12,119 nt of DNA from Bermanella sp047628755. Lineage in GTDB: Bacteria > Pseudomonadota > Gammaproteobacteria > Pseudomonadales > Oceanobacteraceae. Shown in pieces: positions 1-6,723 of the stretch. The stretch covers positions 1 through 12,119 of the forward strand of contig JBLHVV010000096.1 in the NCBI GenBank assembly GCA_047628755.1, in the 5' to 3' direction. Below the pieces are notes generated by a model. It was not told the DNA's origin and made no database searches. It was given only the letters and a program-made list of their open reading frames with translations. Numbering within the stretch: the stretch's first letter is position 1; each line of letters opens with the position of its first letter. A program made the position numbers and the translations under genes.

Positions 1-37
1 GATGACTCTAGTGATGGTGGACTTCTATTGAGTTTAG

Positions 38-78
38 AAAAAACCGCCAATGAGCATGACTCCTAGGCGGTTTTTTTT
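38..78. terminator. Bidirectional Rho-independent terminator downstream of gatB
   Basis: An inverted repeat pairs AAAAAACCGCC (38-48) with GGCGGTTTTTT (66-76), followed on the plus strand by a run of eight T (71-78). The 17-nt loop has a small second stem, GAG (52-54) with CTC (60-62). The A-run on the left gives a matching U-run when read on the minus strand, so the hairpin can stop gatCAB transcripts about 25-60 nt after the gatB stop and also stop a plus-strand transcript entering from the left edge. The structure is directly visible; its activity is inferred. Confidence 0.85.
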
Positions 79-100
79 AGTAAGTGCAAAGGTTAATAAA

Positions 101-1555
101 TTAACACTTAGCGTCTAGTTTTTCTTTCAGTACCTTGTTAACCATGCCGGGATTAGCCGATCCCTTAGAGGCTTTCATTACTTGGCCCACAAAAAATCCA
201 ACCATTTTACCGCGCTTATCTGGTTCAGCATTTACATATTGATCAACTTGGGCTTGGTTGGCATCTAATACTCCGTCTACTATCCCTTCAATAGCACCTG
301 AATCACTCACTTGTTTTAAGCCAAGTGATTCGATTAATGCATCAACGTTATCGTCTTTTTGATCCCAAAGATTTTGGAAGACAGATTTAGCACCTTTACC
401 CGAAATTGTATTGTCTTTGATTCGAGCAATCATTGCTCCTAGGTTGTCAGCACTAATTGGAGAGGCTGTAATGGCTACATCGTTTTTATTCAAAGCAGCT
501 GACAGTTCGCCCATTACCCAGTTAGCAGCAAGTTTGTAGTCGCCACATTTTTCAGCTACTTGTTCAAAGTAAACCGCCAGTTCACGGGTTGCAGTCAATA
601 CAGCCGCGTCGTATTCACTTAGGCCATGATCAGACATCAGGCGTTGTTTTTTCTGATCAGGAAGCTCAGGTAATGTTTTACGGATGGCCTCTATATAGTC
701 ATCGTCAATCACAATGGGCAATAGATCTGGGCAAGGGAAATAACGGTAATCGTTTTCCACCTCTTTAGATCGCATTGACCGGGTTTCCATTTTATTGGCA
801 TCAAACAAGCGAGTTTCTTGAGTGATAGTGCCGCCATCTTCTAGGATGTCACGCTGACGTTCGATCTCTACGTTGATGGCTTGCTCTACAAAGCGGAAGC
901 TGTTTACGTTTTTAATTTCGGTTCGTGTGCCAAACTCTTTCTGGCCTTTTGGACGCAAAGAAACGTTACAGTCACAACGCATAGATCCTTGTGAAAGGTC
1001 TCCATCGCAAATGCCCAAGTAGGTAACAATACTGTGCATTTTTTTGAAATATGCAACGGCTTCTTTGGCGTTGCGCATTTCAGGTTCAGATACAATTTCA
1101 ACTAATGGTGTGCCAGCACGGTTTAAATCGATGCCTGACATTCCACTAAAATCTTCATGTAACGATTTACCAGCATCTTCTTCTAAATGAGCCCGGGTTA
1201 CATTTATGCGACGGCTAGTGCCATCCTCCATATCAATTTCGATATGCCCCATGCCCACAATTGGATGATGCAGTTGAGTGGTTTGATAGCCTTTTGGTGA
1301 ATCGGGATAAAAATAGTTTTTGCGATCAAATACAGAAACTTTGCCAATTTCTGCATCGATTGCACAACCTAATTTAACCGCCATGGCCAATGCTTCTTGG
1401 TTGAATACTGGCAGTACACCAGGTAAACCTAAATCAACTAATGAAGCCTGTGTGTTTGGCTCGGCACCAAATGCGGTGCTTGAACCTGAAAATATTTTTG
1501 ATTTTGTGGCCAGCTGAGCGTGAATCTCAAGACCAATAACAACTTCCCATTCCAT
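101..1555 (-). CDS. gatB: Asp-tRNA(Asn)/Glu-tRNA(Gln) amidotransferase subunit B
   Basis: GatB is the tRNA-binding and kinase subunit of cytosolic GatCAB. It phosphorylates the Glu or Asp carried by a mischarged tRNA, and the activated residue is then amidated with ammonia from GatA. The 484-residue product has the usual family length. It shows the family opening IGLEIHAQL (residues 7-15), the conserved block FDRKNYFYPDSPKGYQ (76-91), RAHLEEDAGK (121-130), a Cys-containing MRCDCNVSLRP segment (192-202) and a C-terminal YqeY-like helical tail (about 330-484) that contacts tRNA. A longer reading from a TTG at 1573 adds six residues but overlaps the gatA stop. I chose the ATG at 1555 because TAAGGAG lies 6 nt upstream and the family begins at MEWEVVIGLE. 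It is last in the gatC-gatA-gatB operon, 10 nt after gatA, and is followed by a strong terminator. Confidence 0.97.
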   Translation of the reverse strand: MEWEVVIGLEIHAQLATKSKIFSGSSTAFGAEPNTQASLVDLGLPGVLPVFNQEALAMAVKLGCAIDAEIGKVSVFDRKNYFYPDSPKGYQTTQLHHPIVGMGHIEIDMEDGTSRRINVTRAHLEEDAGKSLHEDFSGMSGIDLNRAGTPLVEIVSEPEMRNAKEAVAYFKKMHSIVTYLGICDGDLSQGSMRCDCNVSLRPKGQKEFGTRTEIKNVNSFRFVEQAINVEIERQRDILEDGGTITQETRLFDANKMETRSMRSKEVENDYRYFPCPDLLPIVIDDDYIEAIRKTLPELPDQKKQRLMSDHGLSEYDAAVLTATRELAVYFEQVAEKCGDYKLAANWVMGELSAALNKNDVAITASPISADNLGAMIARIKDNTISGKGAKSVFQNLWDQKDDNVDALIESLGLKQVSDSGAIEGIVDGVLDANQAQVDQYVNAEPDKRGKMVGFFVGQVMKASKGSANPGMVNKVLKEKLDAKC

Positions 1556-1561
1556 AATGGT

Positions 1562-1568
1562 CTCCTTA
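1562..1568 (-). promoter_or_regulatory. Shine-Dalgarno of gatB, embedded in the gatA stop
   Basis: On the minus strand the sequence reads TAAGGAG-ACCATT-ATG. The first three bases are the gatA stop codon, and GGAG with 6-nt spacing serves gatB. This decides the gatB start at 1555 over the upstream TTG at 1573 and suggests translational coupling of gatB to gatA termination. Confidence 0.85.
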
Positions 1569-3044
1569 TTCAATGCCTTGTGGTATTTGCTTGTGAAAAT
1601 CTGTGCGGCTCTGGAATTGATGCGCCATATTTAACATGGTGGCTTCGCTCCAGTAGTTACCAATCATTTGCAATCCCACCGGTAAGCCATTGATCTGACC
1701 AGCTGGAATCGACATGCCTGGTAGGCCTGCAAGGTTACAAGAAAGTGTAAATTTATCTTCCATATACATTTCAACCGGATCGCCTGATTTTTCACCAGCT
1801 TTAAAAGCGGGTGATGGCGTCACAGGGCCCATAATCATGTCTACGTGTTCGAATGCGCTGACAAAATCGTTTTTGATCAGGCGGCGAATCTTTTGTGCTT
1901 TTACGTAATAAGCATCGTAAAAACCAGTCGATAATGCATAGGTACCAACCATAATGCGACGTTTAACTTCATCACCAAAACCTTCACCACGGCTGCGCTT
2001 GTAAAGGTCTTCAACATCTTTTGGATCTTCACAACGGTAACCAAAGCGAACACCATCCATACGTGACAAGTTAGCTGAGCATTCAGCCGGCGCTACAACG
2101 TAATAGGCTGGAATGGCTAGGTCAGTACTGGGCAAAGAAATTTCCTTAATGGTACAGCCCATCTTTTCAAATTCAGTAATTGCATTACGAACCGTGTTCG
2201 CCATCTCACCATCTAGGCTATCAGGAAAAAACTCGGTTGGAATGCCAATCACTTTACCAGCAATGTCGTCATTTAGCGTGGCAGTGTAATCAGGAATTGG
2301 CTGGTCAATGCTGGTGCTGTCTTTTTCATCAAAACTTGCCATTACATTCAACATCATGGCTGCGTCTTCAGCGGTTCGGGTCATCGGTCCAGCTTGGTCA
2401 AGGGATGATGCAAAGGCAACCATGCCAAAGCGTGAGCAACGCCCATAGGTTGGCTTTAAGCCAGTTAAACCGCATAGTGCAGCAGGTTGACGAATAGAAC
2501 CTCCCGTATCGGTACCAGTGGCTGCAGGCACCAGTCGCGCAGCAACAGCGGCAGCTGAGCCGCCAGATGATCCACCCGGAACAGTTTCTTTGTTCCAAGG
2601 GTTTTTAACGGCACCAAAAAATGATGATTCGTTAGACGATCCCATGGCAAATTCATCCATGTTGGTTTTGCCCAGGCATACAGCTCCTTGTCGCTTGAAA
2701 TTATCAACCACTGTAGCGTCATAAGGGGGGATAAAGTTCCCCAGCATTTTTGAGCCACATGTAGTCAATGTTCCGTCGGTGCAAAAAATATCTTTATGGG
2801 CAAAAGGAACGCCTGTCCATGGGGTGGCATCGCCAGCTGCCCGACGTTCGTCAGCGGCTTTTGCATCTTCTAAGGCTTTTTCGGCTGAAACAGTGATAAA
2901 GCTATTTATACCGTTTTCCCCTTGATCGAGTTTTGCGATTCGATCTAGGTAGTGTTGGGTGATTTCAACACTGGTGAAATGGCCGCTATTTAAGCCTTGG
3001 GAAATCTGGCTAAGGGTTAGGTTGTGCATATTAGAATCTTTCAT
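1566..3044 (-). CDS. gatA: Asp-tRNA(Asn)/Glu-tRNA(Gln) amidotransferase subunit A (glutaminase)
   Basis: GatA is the amidase-signature subunit that hydrolyses glutamine and channels ammonia to GatB. The full Ser-cisSer-Lys triad is visible: Lys84 in FAHKDIF, cis-Ser159 in PGGSSGGS and the nucleophile Ser183 in GTDTGGSIRQPA. Their spacing (99 residues from Lys to the nucleophile, 24 from cis-Ser) matches characterised GatA enzymes. The length is 492 residues as given. A second ATG at 3029 (MHNLTLSQIS) aligns better with the usual family start and would give 487 residues. Neither start has a strong Shine-Dalgarno; the first has TAAG about 7 nt upstream. It lies 8 nt after gatC and its stop overlaps the gatB ribosome-binding site, so the three genes are almost certainly co-transcribed. 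Substrate (Gln-tRNA, Asn-tRNA or both) cannot be decided from this window. Confidence 0.97.
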   Translation of the reverse strand: MKDSNMHNLTLSQISQGLNSGHFTSVEITQHYLDRIAKLDQGENGINSFITVSAEKALEDAKAADERRAAGDATPWTGVPFAHKDIFCTDGTLTTCGSKMLGNFIPPYDATVVDNFKRQGAVCLGKTNMDEFAMGSSNESSFFGAVKNPWNKETVPGGSSGGSAAAVAARLVPAATGTDTGGSIRQPAALCGLTGLKPTYGRCSRFGMVAFASSLDQAGPMTRTAEDAAMMLNVMASFDEKDSTSIDQPIPDYTATLNDDIAGKVIGIPTEFFPDSLDGEMANTVRNAITEFEKMGCTIKEISLPSTDLAIPAYYVVAPAECSANLSRMDGVRFGYRCEDPKDVEDLYKRSRGEGFGDEVKRRIMVGTYALSTGFYDAYYVKAQKIRRLIKNDFVSAFEHVDMIMGPVTPSPAFKAGEKSGDPVEMYMEDKFTLSCNLAGLPGMSIPAGQINGLPVGLQMIGNYWSEATMLNMAHQFQSRTDFHKQIPQGIE

Positions 3045-3052
3045 GTTTAGTC

Positions 3053-3340
3053 TTATTCAACCACTTTAGGCACTAAAAATAGGCCGTCTTCTTGTGCAGG
3101 AGCATTGGCCATGTATTTTTTGCGGTGGTTTGTTTCAGTCACCACATCGGCGCGTAAACGCTGCACAGCATCTGTTGGATTAGCTAATGGTTCAATGTTG
3201 TCGGTATTTACCGCATTCATTTGCTCCACTAAATCTAAGATACTACTTAGCTCTGTGCTGTATTTGTCTATGTTTTCATCACTGATGGCCAGTTTGGCCA
3301 AATTGGCGATGCTTTTTACGTCTGAATGGTCAAGCGCCAT
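3053..3340 (-). CDS. gatC: Asp-tRNA(Asn)/Glu-tRNA(Gln) amidotransferase subunit C
   Basis: GatC is the small subunit that wraps around the GatA-GatB interface and stabilises the complex; it has no catalytic residues. The 95-residue product is the standard length. It has the family pattern of an N-terminal helical part (DVKSIANLAKLAISDENI, then a helix ending LDLVEQMNAVNT), the NIEPLANPTD turn (about residues 48-57) and a C-terminal extended tail ending DGLFLVPKVVE. The ATG at 3340 is preceded by GCGAG with GAG about 7 nt away. It is the first gene of the gatCAB operon and is divergent from mreB, with 153 nt between the two starts. Confidence 0.95.
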   Translation of the reverse strand: MALDHSDVKSIANLAKLAISDENIDKYSTELSSILDLVEQMNAVNTDNIEPLANPTDAVQRLRADVVTETNHRKKYMANAPAQEDGLFLVPKVVE

Positions 3341-3350
3341 GTATTTTCTC

Positions 3351-3383
3351 GCTTTTTGGAAGCTTTTTGCATGCTTCTTTAGT
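3351..3383. repeat. Three imperfect 11-nt tandem repeats in the gatC leader
   Basis: Three consecutive 11-nt units read GCTTTTTGGAA (3351), GCTTTTTGCAT (3362) and GCTTCTTTAGT (3373). The first two share 9 of 11 positions; the third keeps GCTT and the T-rich middle. Unit length is close to one helical turn, so the T-tracts (A-tracts on the minus strand) are in phase and could bend the DNA. They lie 11-43 nt upstream of the gatC start. A 5-bp inverted repeat GAAGC/GCTTC (3359-3363, 3373-3377) overlaps them. Any function is inference. Confidence 0.5.
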
Positions 3384-3410
3384 GTATGTTTGTAAAAGGC
3401 TATAAGTTAA
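3381..3410 (-). promoter_or_regulatory. Candidate sigma-70-like promoter for gatCAB
   Basis: On the minus strand, TTAACT (3410-3405, 4 of 6 to TTGACA) and TACACT (3386-3381, 4 of 6 to TATAAT) are separated by 18 nt. Transcription would begin near 3374 and give a leader of roughly 33 nt. The matches are weak, and the AT-rich region offers other combinations. This is the best-placed candidate I found, not a firm call. Confidence 0.22.
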
Positions 3411-3441
3411 CACATTTCTACCTTGCCCAAAAAGCCCACCG

Positions 3442-3472
3442 TTGATAGTCTAGGCTACAAAATTAATATTAT
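3442..3472 (+). promoter_or_regulatory. Candidate sigma-70-like promoter for mreB
   Basis: TTGATA (3442-3447, 5 of 6 to TTGACA) is followed after 19 nt by TATTAT (3467-3472, 5 of 6 to TATAAT). An overlapping TAATAT (3464-3469) at 16-nt spacing is a poorer match. Transcription would begin near 3479, leaving a leader of only about 15 nt before the mreB ATG, just enough for the GGA at 3483-3485 to act as a ribosome-binding site. Confidence 0.35.
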
Positions 3473-3493
3473 TACCATCTATGGAATCTACGG

Positions 3494-4537
3494 ATGTTTA
3501 AAAAATTAAGAGGTATGTTCTCAAGTGACCTATCTATTGACCTTGGAACAGCAAATACCCTTATCTACGAAAGAGAAAAAGGTATCACCTTAAACGAGCC
3601 TTCAGTTGTTGCAGTTCGTATTCAGGGGAATCAAAAATCTGTTGCTGCAGTGGGCACCGAGGCTAAAAGAATGCTGGGTCGTACACCCGCTAATATTCAA
3701 GCCATTCGCCCACTCAAAGACGGGGTTATTGCAGATTTCCAGGTAACTGAAAAAATGCTTCAACATTTTATTAAACAAGTTCATGAAGACAGCTTTTTTA
3801 CTCCAAGCCCTAGAGTATTGGTTTGTGTTCCATGCAAATCTACTCAGGTTGAGCGCAAAGCAATTCGCGAATCATGTATTGGAGCAGGCGCTCGTAAGGT
3901 CTATTTAATTGAAGAACCAATGGCGGCTGCTATTGGTGCTGGGCTTCCAGTAGAAGAAGCCAGCGGCTCTATGGTTGTAGATATTGGTGGCGGTACCACT
4001 GAAATCGCGATTATTTCTCTCAATGGCGTGGTTTACAGTGAATCCGTCAAAGTTGGCGGGGACAAATTTGACGAAGCTATTGTCACTTATGTTCGTCGTA
4101 ACTATGGTTCATTAATCGGCGAAGCAACGGCGGAGCGAGTTAAGCAAGAAATTGGTACCGCATATCCAGGTGCAGAAGTAAGAGAAATTGATATTCGCGG
4201 CCGCAATTTAGCTGAGGGTATTCCTCGCTCATTTACCTTGAACTCAAATGAAATTCTTGAAGCATTACAAGAGTCATTGGCCACAATTGTTCAGGCCGTT
4301 AAAAGCGCCCTTGAGCAATGCCCCCCAGAATTAGCGTCTGATATTGCTGAGCGTGGATTGGTTCTAACGGGTGGTGGAGCGATGCTACGTGAGTTAGATA
4401 AGTTGTTAAGTGAAGAAACAGGTTTACCAGTTATTGTTGCTGACGACCCGCTAACATGTGTTGCCCGTGGTGGTGGTCGTGCGTTAGAAACAATGACCGA
4501 TTTACAGTTAGAATTATTGGCCTCTGACGAATATTAA
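3494..4537 (+). CDS. mreB: Rod shape-determining protein MreB, bacterial actin homologue
   Basis: MreB polymerises on the inner face of the cytoplasmic membrane and guides the elongasome during side-wall peptidoglycan synthesis. The 347-residue length is standard. The actin-fold nucleotide-binding motifs are all present: phosphate-1 DLGTANT (16-22), the catalytic-Glu region LIEEPMAAAIGAG (138-150), phosphate-2 VDIGGGTTE (162-170) and the adenosine motif LTGGGAML (291-298). The first nine residues, MFKKLRGMF, are basic and amphipathic, as in the membrane-targeting helix of Gram-negative MreB. The ATG at 3494 agrees with the family start and has GGA 8 nt upstream. It is the first gene of the mreBCD cluster, divergent from gatC, with a 64-nt gap to mreC and no evident terminator in that gap. 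Confidence 0.98.
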   Translation: MFKKLRGMFSSDLSIDLGTANTLIYEREKGITLNEPSVVAVRIQGNQKSVAAVGTEAKRMLGRTPANIQAIRPLKDGVIADFQVTEKMLQHFIKQVHEDSFFTPSPRVLVCVPCKSTQVERKAIRESCIGAGARKVYLIEEPMAAAIGAGLPVEEASGSMVVDIGGGTTEIAIISLNGVVYSESVKVGGDKFDEAIVTYVRRNYGSLIGEATAERVKQEIGTAYPGAEVREIDIRGRNLAEGIPRSFTLNSNEILEALQESLATIVQAVKSALEQCPPELASDIAERGLVLTGGGAMLRELDKLLSEETGLPVIVADDPLTCVARGGGRALETMTDLQLELLASDEY

Positions 4538-4588
4538 TTGATCAACAAGTTAGTGCTGTCGTGGTATTAGTTTGTGATTATGCCATTT

Positions 4589-4604
4589 TAAGGAGTTAGC
4601 CATT
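4589..4604 (+). promoter_or_regulatory. Strong Shine-Dalgarno and probable ATT start codon of mreC
   Basis: The sequence TAAGGAG (4589-4595) is followed by TTAGCC (6 nt) and then ATT (4602-4604). Motif and spacing are identical to the gatB site in this window. Downstream codons translate as KGIFSSGPALGYRLF, which resembles the conserved MreC N-terminus. The frame holds no ATG, GTG or TTG between the upstream stop (TGA at 4575-4577) and the ATG at 4650. The site therefore places initiation on an AUU codon, unless the base at 4604 is a sequencing error for G. Confidence 0.75.
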
Positions 4605-5543
4605 AAAGGTATATTCTCATCAGGTCCAGCGTTAGGATACCGTCTTTTTATGGCGGTTTTTCTGTCTCTGAGTCTCCTGCTTGCTGACCTGTACTTATCT
4701 CCTACAGTACACGTGCGCTCTTTTCTTGGTATTTTCATTACGCCTGTGCAATGGGTGGCCAGTGTTCCTAGCCAATTAGGAGGGTGGGCTGAAGACACGG
4801 CAGTTAGCCGTGTTTCTCTTCAAGAAGAAAACGATCGTTTGCGTTACGAAGCTCTAATTCTTAAACAAAAAGTTCAGCAAATGGTGTCTTTAAGAGCTGA
4901 AAATAATCGTTTTCGCGAATTATTAAATGCATCAGAGCAGCTAGAGGACAAGGTTCTAGTAGCCGAACTTATCGGTGTAGATCCTGATCCATACACCCAC
5001 CAAATTATTTTGAACAAAGGTTCTGAGCAAGGTGTTTTCAAAGGCCAGCCAATTTTAGATGCTTACGGCTTAATGGGCCAGGTAATAGAAGTGATGCCTT
5101 ATACCAGTCGTGTGTTGCTGGTGGCAGATTCAAACCATGCTATTCCTGTGCAGGTGAACAGAAACGGAGTGCGTGCCATTGCGGTGGGTTCAGGTAGTTT
5201 AGATGAGCTTGCCCTTATTTACGTGCCAGACACCGCCGATATTCGTGAAGGTGATCAATTAGTGAGTTCTGGCTTAGGCAGTCGTTATCCCAAAGGCTAT
5301 CCTTTGGGACAAGTAACTAAAATTGAGCACGATCCAGGTCAGCCATTTGCCATTGTATCTGCCAGGCCTGCTGCACACCTAGATCGTTCTCGTTATGTGT
5401 TATTAGTGTTTTCAGAAGCGAGCGAATTACCTGATGTCTTAGAGAAATTAAAAGCCCAGGCAAAAGCAAAAAATGAAGCATCAATCCTCGAAAATGAAAA
5501 AAGAGCTAAAGGCTCTCAAAAATCTTTAGAGGAAGATCAATAA
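4602..5543 (+). CDS. mreC: Rod shape-determining protein MreC (probable ATT start)
   Basis: MreC is a bitopic inner-membrane protein whose periplasmic part links MreB/MreD to the elongation synthases PBP2 and RodA. From ATT the product is 313 residues: a short cytoplasmic segment containing the family signature SSGPALGYRL (6-15), one membrane helix (about 12-31), a periplasmic coiled coil (about 65-115; ENDRLR, RAENNRFRELL) and the paired beta-domain core (about 118-275), with GVDPDPYTHQIILNKGSEQGV and the later DQLVSSGLGSRYPKGYPLGQV typical of MreC. The tail is charged. Starting at the first ATG (4650) would give 297 residues but cut into the membrane helix and remove the signature, so I prefer the ATT with its Shine-Dalgarno. 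The stop overlaps the mreD start in TAATG, indicating coupled translation. Identity is certain; the start codon is the uncertain part. Confidence 0.93.
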   Translation: MKGIFSSGPALGYRLFMAVFLSLSLLLADLYLSPTVHVRSFLGIFITPVQWVASVPSQLGGWAEDTAVSRVSLQEENDRLRYEALILKQKVQQMVSLRAENNRFRELLNASEQLEDKVLVAELIGVDPDPYTHQIILNKGSEQGVFKGQPILDAYGLMGQVIEVMPYTSRVLLVADSNHAIPVQVNRNGVRAIAVGSGSLDELALIYVPDTADIREGDQLVSSGLGSRYPKGYPLGQVTKIEHDPGQPFAIVSARPAAHLDRSRYVLLVFSEASELPDVLEKLKAQAKAKNEASILENEKRAKGSQKSLEEDQ

Positions 5544-6010
5544 TGCGGGCTTATACAGTAATTCTTCCTACGTTTTTTGTGGCTTTTGTATTGGCCATTT
5601 TTCCTATGCCTAGAATGTTGGATTATATACGTCCTGAATGGATTGCCATGACCCTGATTTTTTGGGTGTTGGTCAGCCCCGGTAAAGCGGGAATCTTTTT
5701 AGGCTTTGCAATAGGCCTATTGGTAGATATATTGCACGGGGACCTGTTGGGGCAAAATGCTCTTTGCTTGAGTGTATTGGCTTACCTTTGCTTGTTATTA
5801 CAATCTAGGATGCGTTTATACAATCCATTACAGCAAGGTTTTTTAGTGTTTGTGCTGGTGGGTCTTTACTTATTAATAGGTTATTGGACTGAATCTATTT
5901 TATTGGGGCAGGGAAAAATGGCGCTGTTATGGCCATCTGTTGGTAGCGCGCTCATATGGCCATTATGGTACAACATTATGCTTGCCGTTAGGTCGTACTT
6001 CAGAGCTTAA
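5543..6010 (+). CDS. mreD: Rod shape-determining protein MreD
   Basis: MreD is a small polytopic inner-membrane protein of the elongasome that partners MreC. The 155-residue product is nearly all hydrophobic, with about five predicted membrane segments: roughly 5-22, 33-45, 50-63, 70-87 and 98-118, plus a possible short one near 127-149. The conserved GLLVDILHGDLLGQNAL stretch (58-74) between segments is the best family marker, with Asp62 and Gly66. The ATG shares its first base with the last base of the mreC stop (TAATG), and AGAGGAAG upstream within mreC provides the ribosome-binding site. A 21-nt gap separates it from maf. Confidence 0.95.
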   Translation: MRAYTVILPTFFVAFVLAIFPMPRMLDYIRPEWIAMTLIFWVLVSPGKAGIFLGFAIGLLVDILHGDLLGQNALCLSVLAYLCLLLQSRMRLYNPLQQGFLVFVLVGLYLLIGYWTESILLGQGKMALLWPSVGSALIWPLWYNIMLAVRSYFRA

Positions 6011-6031
6011 AAAAGGTAGTGCTTAGTTGGC

Positions 6032-6619
6032 ATGGCAAATTTATTATTAGCATCGGCCTCTCCAAGACGCAAAGAACTGTTAGAACAAATTGGTGTCAAT
6101 TATATTGCTCGCTCCATGGACATCGATGAGTCAGTTCTCCCCAATGAAATAGCCAGTGATTATGTGCAGCGTTTGGCTTTAGAAAAAGCCAAACAAGGTT
6201 TAGCTTTTAGCAATGGACTACCAGTATTAGCAGCCGACACCAGTGTAGTAGTAGACGGCAACATATTAGGTAAGCCTGCATCAATAAAAGAAGCAATTAG
6301 TATGCTCACTATTCTGTCAGGTAGAAAACACCAAGTAATTACAGGTGTGGCATTAATTAATAATGAAGGTTCGAATCAACAAATAGAAAGTGCTTCAATT
6401 GTTACTGATGTGTATTTTTTAGAGTTAACGCAGCAGCAAATTAAAGACTATGTAACCACTCAAGAGCCTATGGATAAAGCCGGTGGCTATGGCATACAAG
6501 GCAAAGCAGCGGTATTTGTAAAGCGTATAGAAGGCAGCTATAGCAACGTAGTGGGATTGCCATTAGAACAAATAGGAGCGATGTGTCATAGATTTAATAT
6601 TCCTATTTGGAGCGCTTAG
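6032..6619 (+). CDS. maf: Maf/YhdE-type nucleoside triphosphate pyrophosphatase
   Basis: Maf proteins hydrolyse (d)NTPs to monophosphate and pyrophosphate. The clade found beside mreD and rng (E. coli YhdE) prefers dTTP and UTP and is thought to remove modified pyrimidines. The 195-residue product has the full motif set: LASASPRRKELL (6-17) with Arg12 and Arg13, Lys52, the catalytic Asp69 in AADTSVV, GKP (80-82), DKAGGYGIQG (148-157) and GSYSNVVGLP (168-177). The start agrees with the family opening but lacks a good Shine-Dalgarno; AAGG lies about 16 nt upstream, which is too far to be ideal. Read-through or coupling from mreD, 21 nt upstream, may help expression. The substrate assignment rests on family and gene context, not on residues I could test. 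Confidence 0.95.
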   Translation: MANLLLASASPRRKELLEQIGVNYIARSMDIDESVLPNEIASDYVQRLALEKAKQGLAFSNGLPVLAADTSVVVDGNILGKPASIKEAISMLTILSGRKHQVITGVALINNEGSNQQIESASIVTDVYFLELTQQQIKDYVTTQEPMDKAGGYGIQGKAAVFVKRIEGSYSNVVGLPLEQIGAMCHRFNIPIWSA

Positions 6620-6723
6620 TTTTATCCGTGTAAATCATAATGCAATAAGTGCATAACGGTTAATAGAATAAGCCAACAGAATTTTAATTTTAGAGTGCTT
6701 GCATTGCAGGCAAAGTAAACGTC
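6620..6723 (+). other. 104-nt maf-rng intergenic region, no clear element
   Basis: This is the longest gap in the plus-strand cluster after the mreB leader. It is AT-rich and contains -10-like hexamers (CATAAT at 6636-6641, TAGAAT at 6664-6669), neither with a recognisable -35 at the right distance. I see no terminator hairpin with a T-run and no coding potential. A promoter for rng is possible but not supported. The rng start has only a weak upstream purine stretch (AAAG at 6712-6715). Confidence 0.4.

Noticed and set aside
1..66. Possible C-terminal ends of an upstream plus-strand gene (frame 1 open to a TAG at 64-66; frame 2 ending in TGA at 29-31)
   Set aside because: Both are too short to recognise. 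The frame-2 end just before the terminator is the more natural arrangement, but nothing distinguishes it from chance, so no CDS is called.
2180..2758. Several overlapping ORFs of 66-105 codons on both strands inside gatA
   Set aside because: They are shadow frames of a strongly conserved gene, with no plausible domains, starts or ribosome-binding sites of their own.
3105..3395. 96-codon plus-strand ORF antisense to gatC, hydrophobic in character
   Set aside because: It is an antisense shadow of gatC running into the intergenic repeats. Its hydrophobicity is a by-product of reading the complement of charged helices.
4535..4601. Terminator or attenuator between mreB and mreC
   Set aside because: Only a short TTGATCAA palindrome is present, without a GC-rich stem or T-run. 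The gap looks like a simple spacer with the mreC ribosome-binding site.
4650..4652. ATG at 4650 as the mreC start
   Set aside because: It has no Shine-Dalgarno and would begin inside the membrane helix, dropping the SSGPALGYRL signature that is encoded in frame just upstream.
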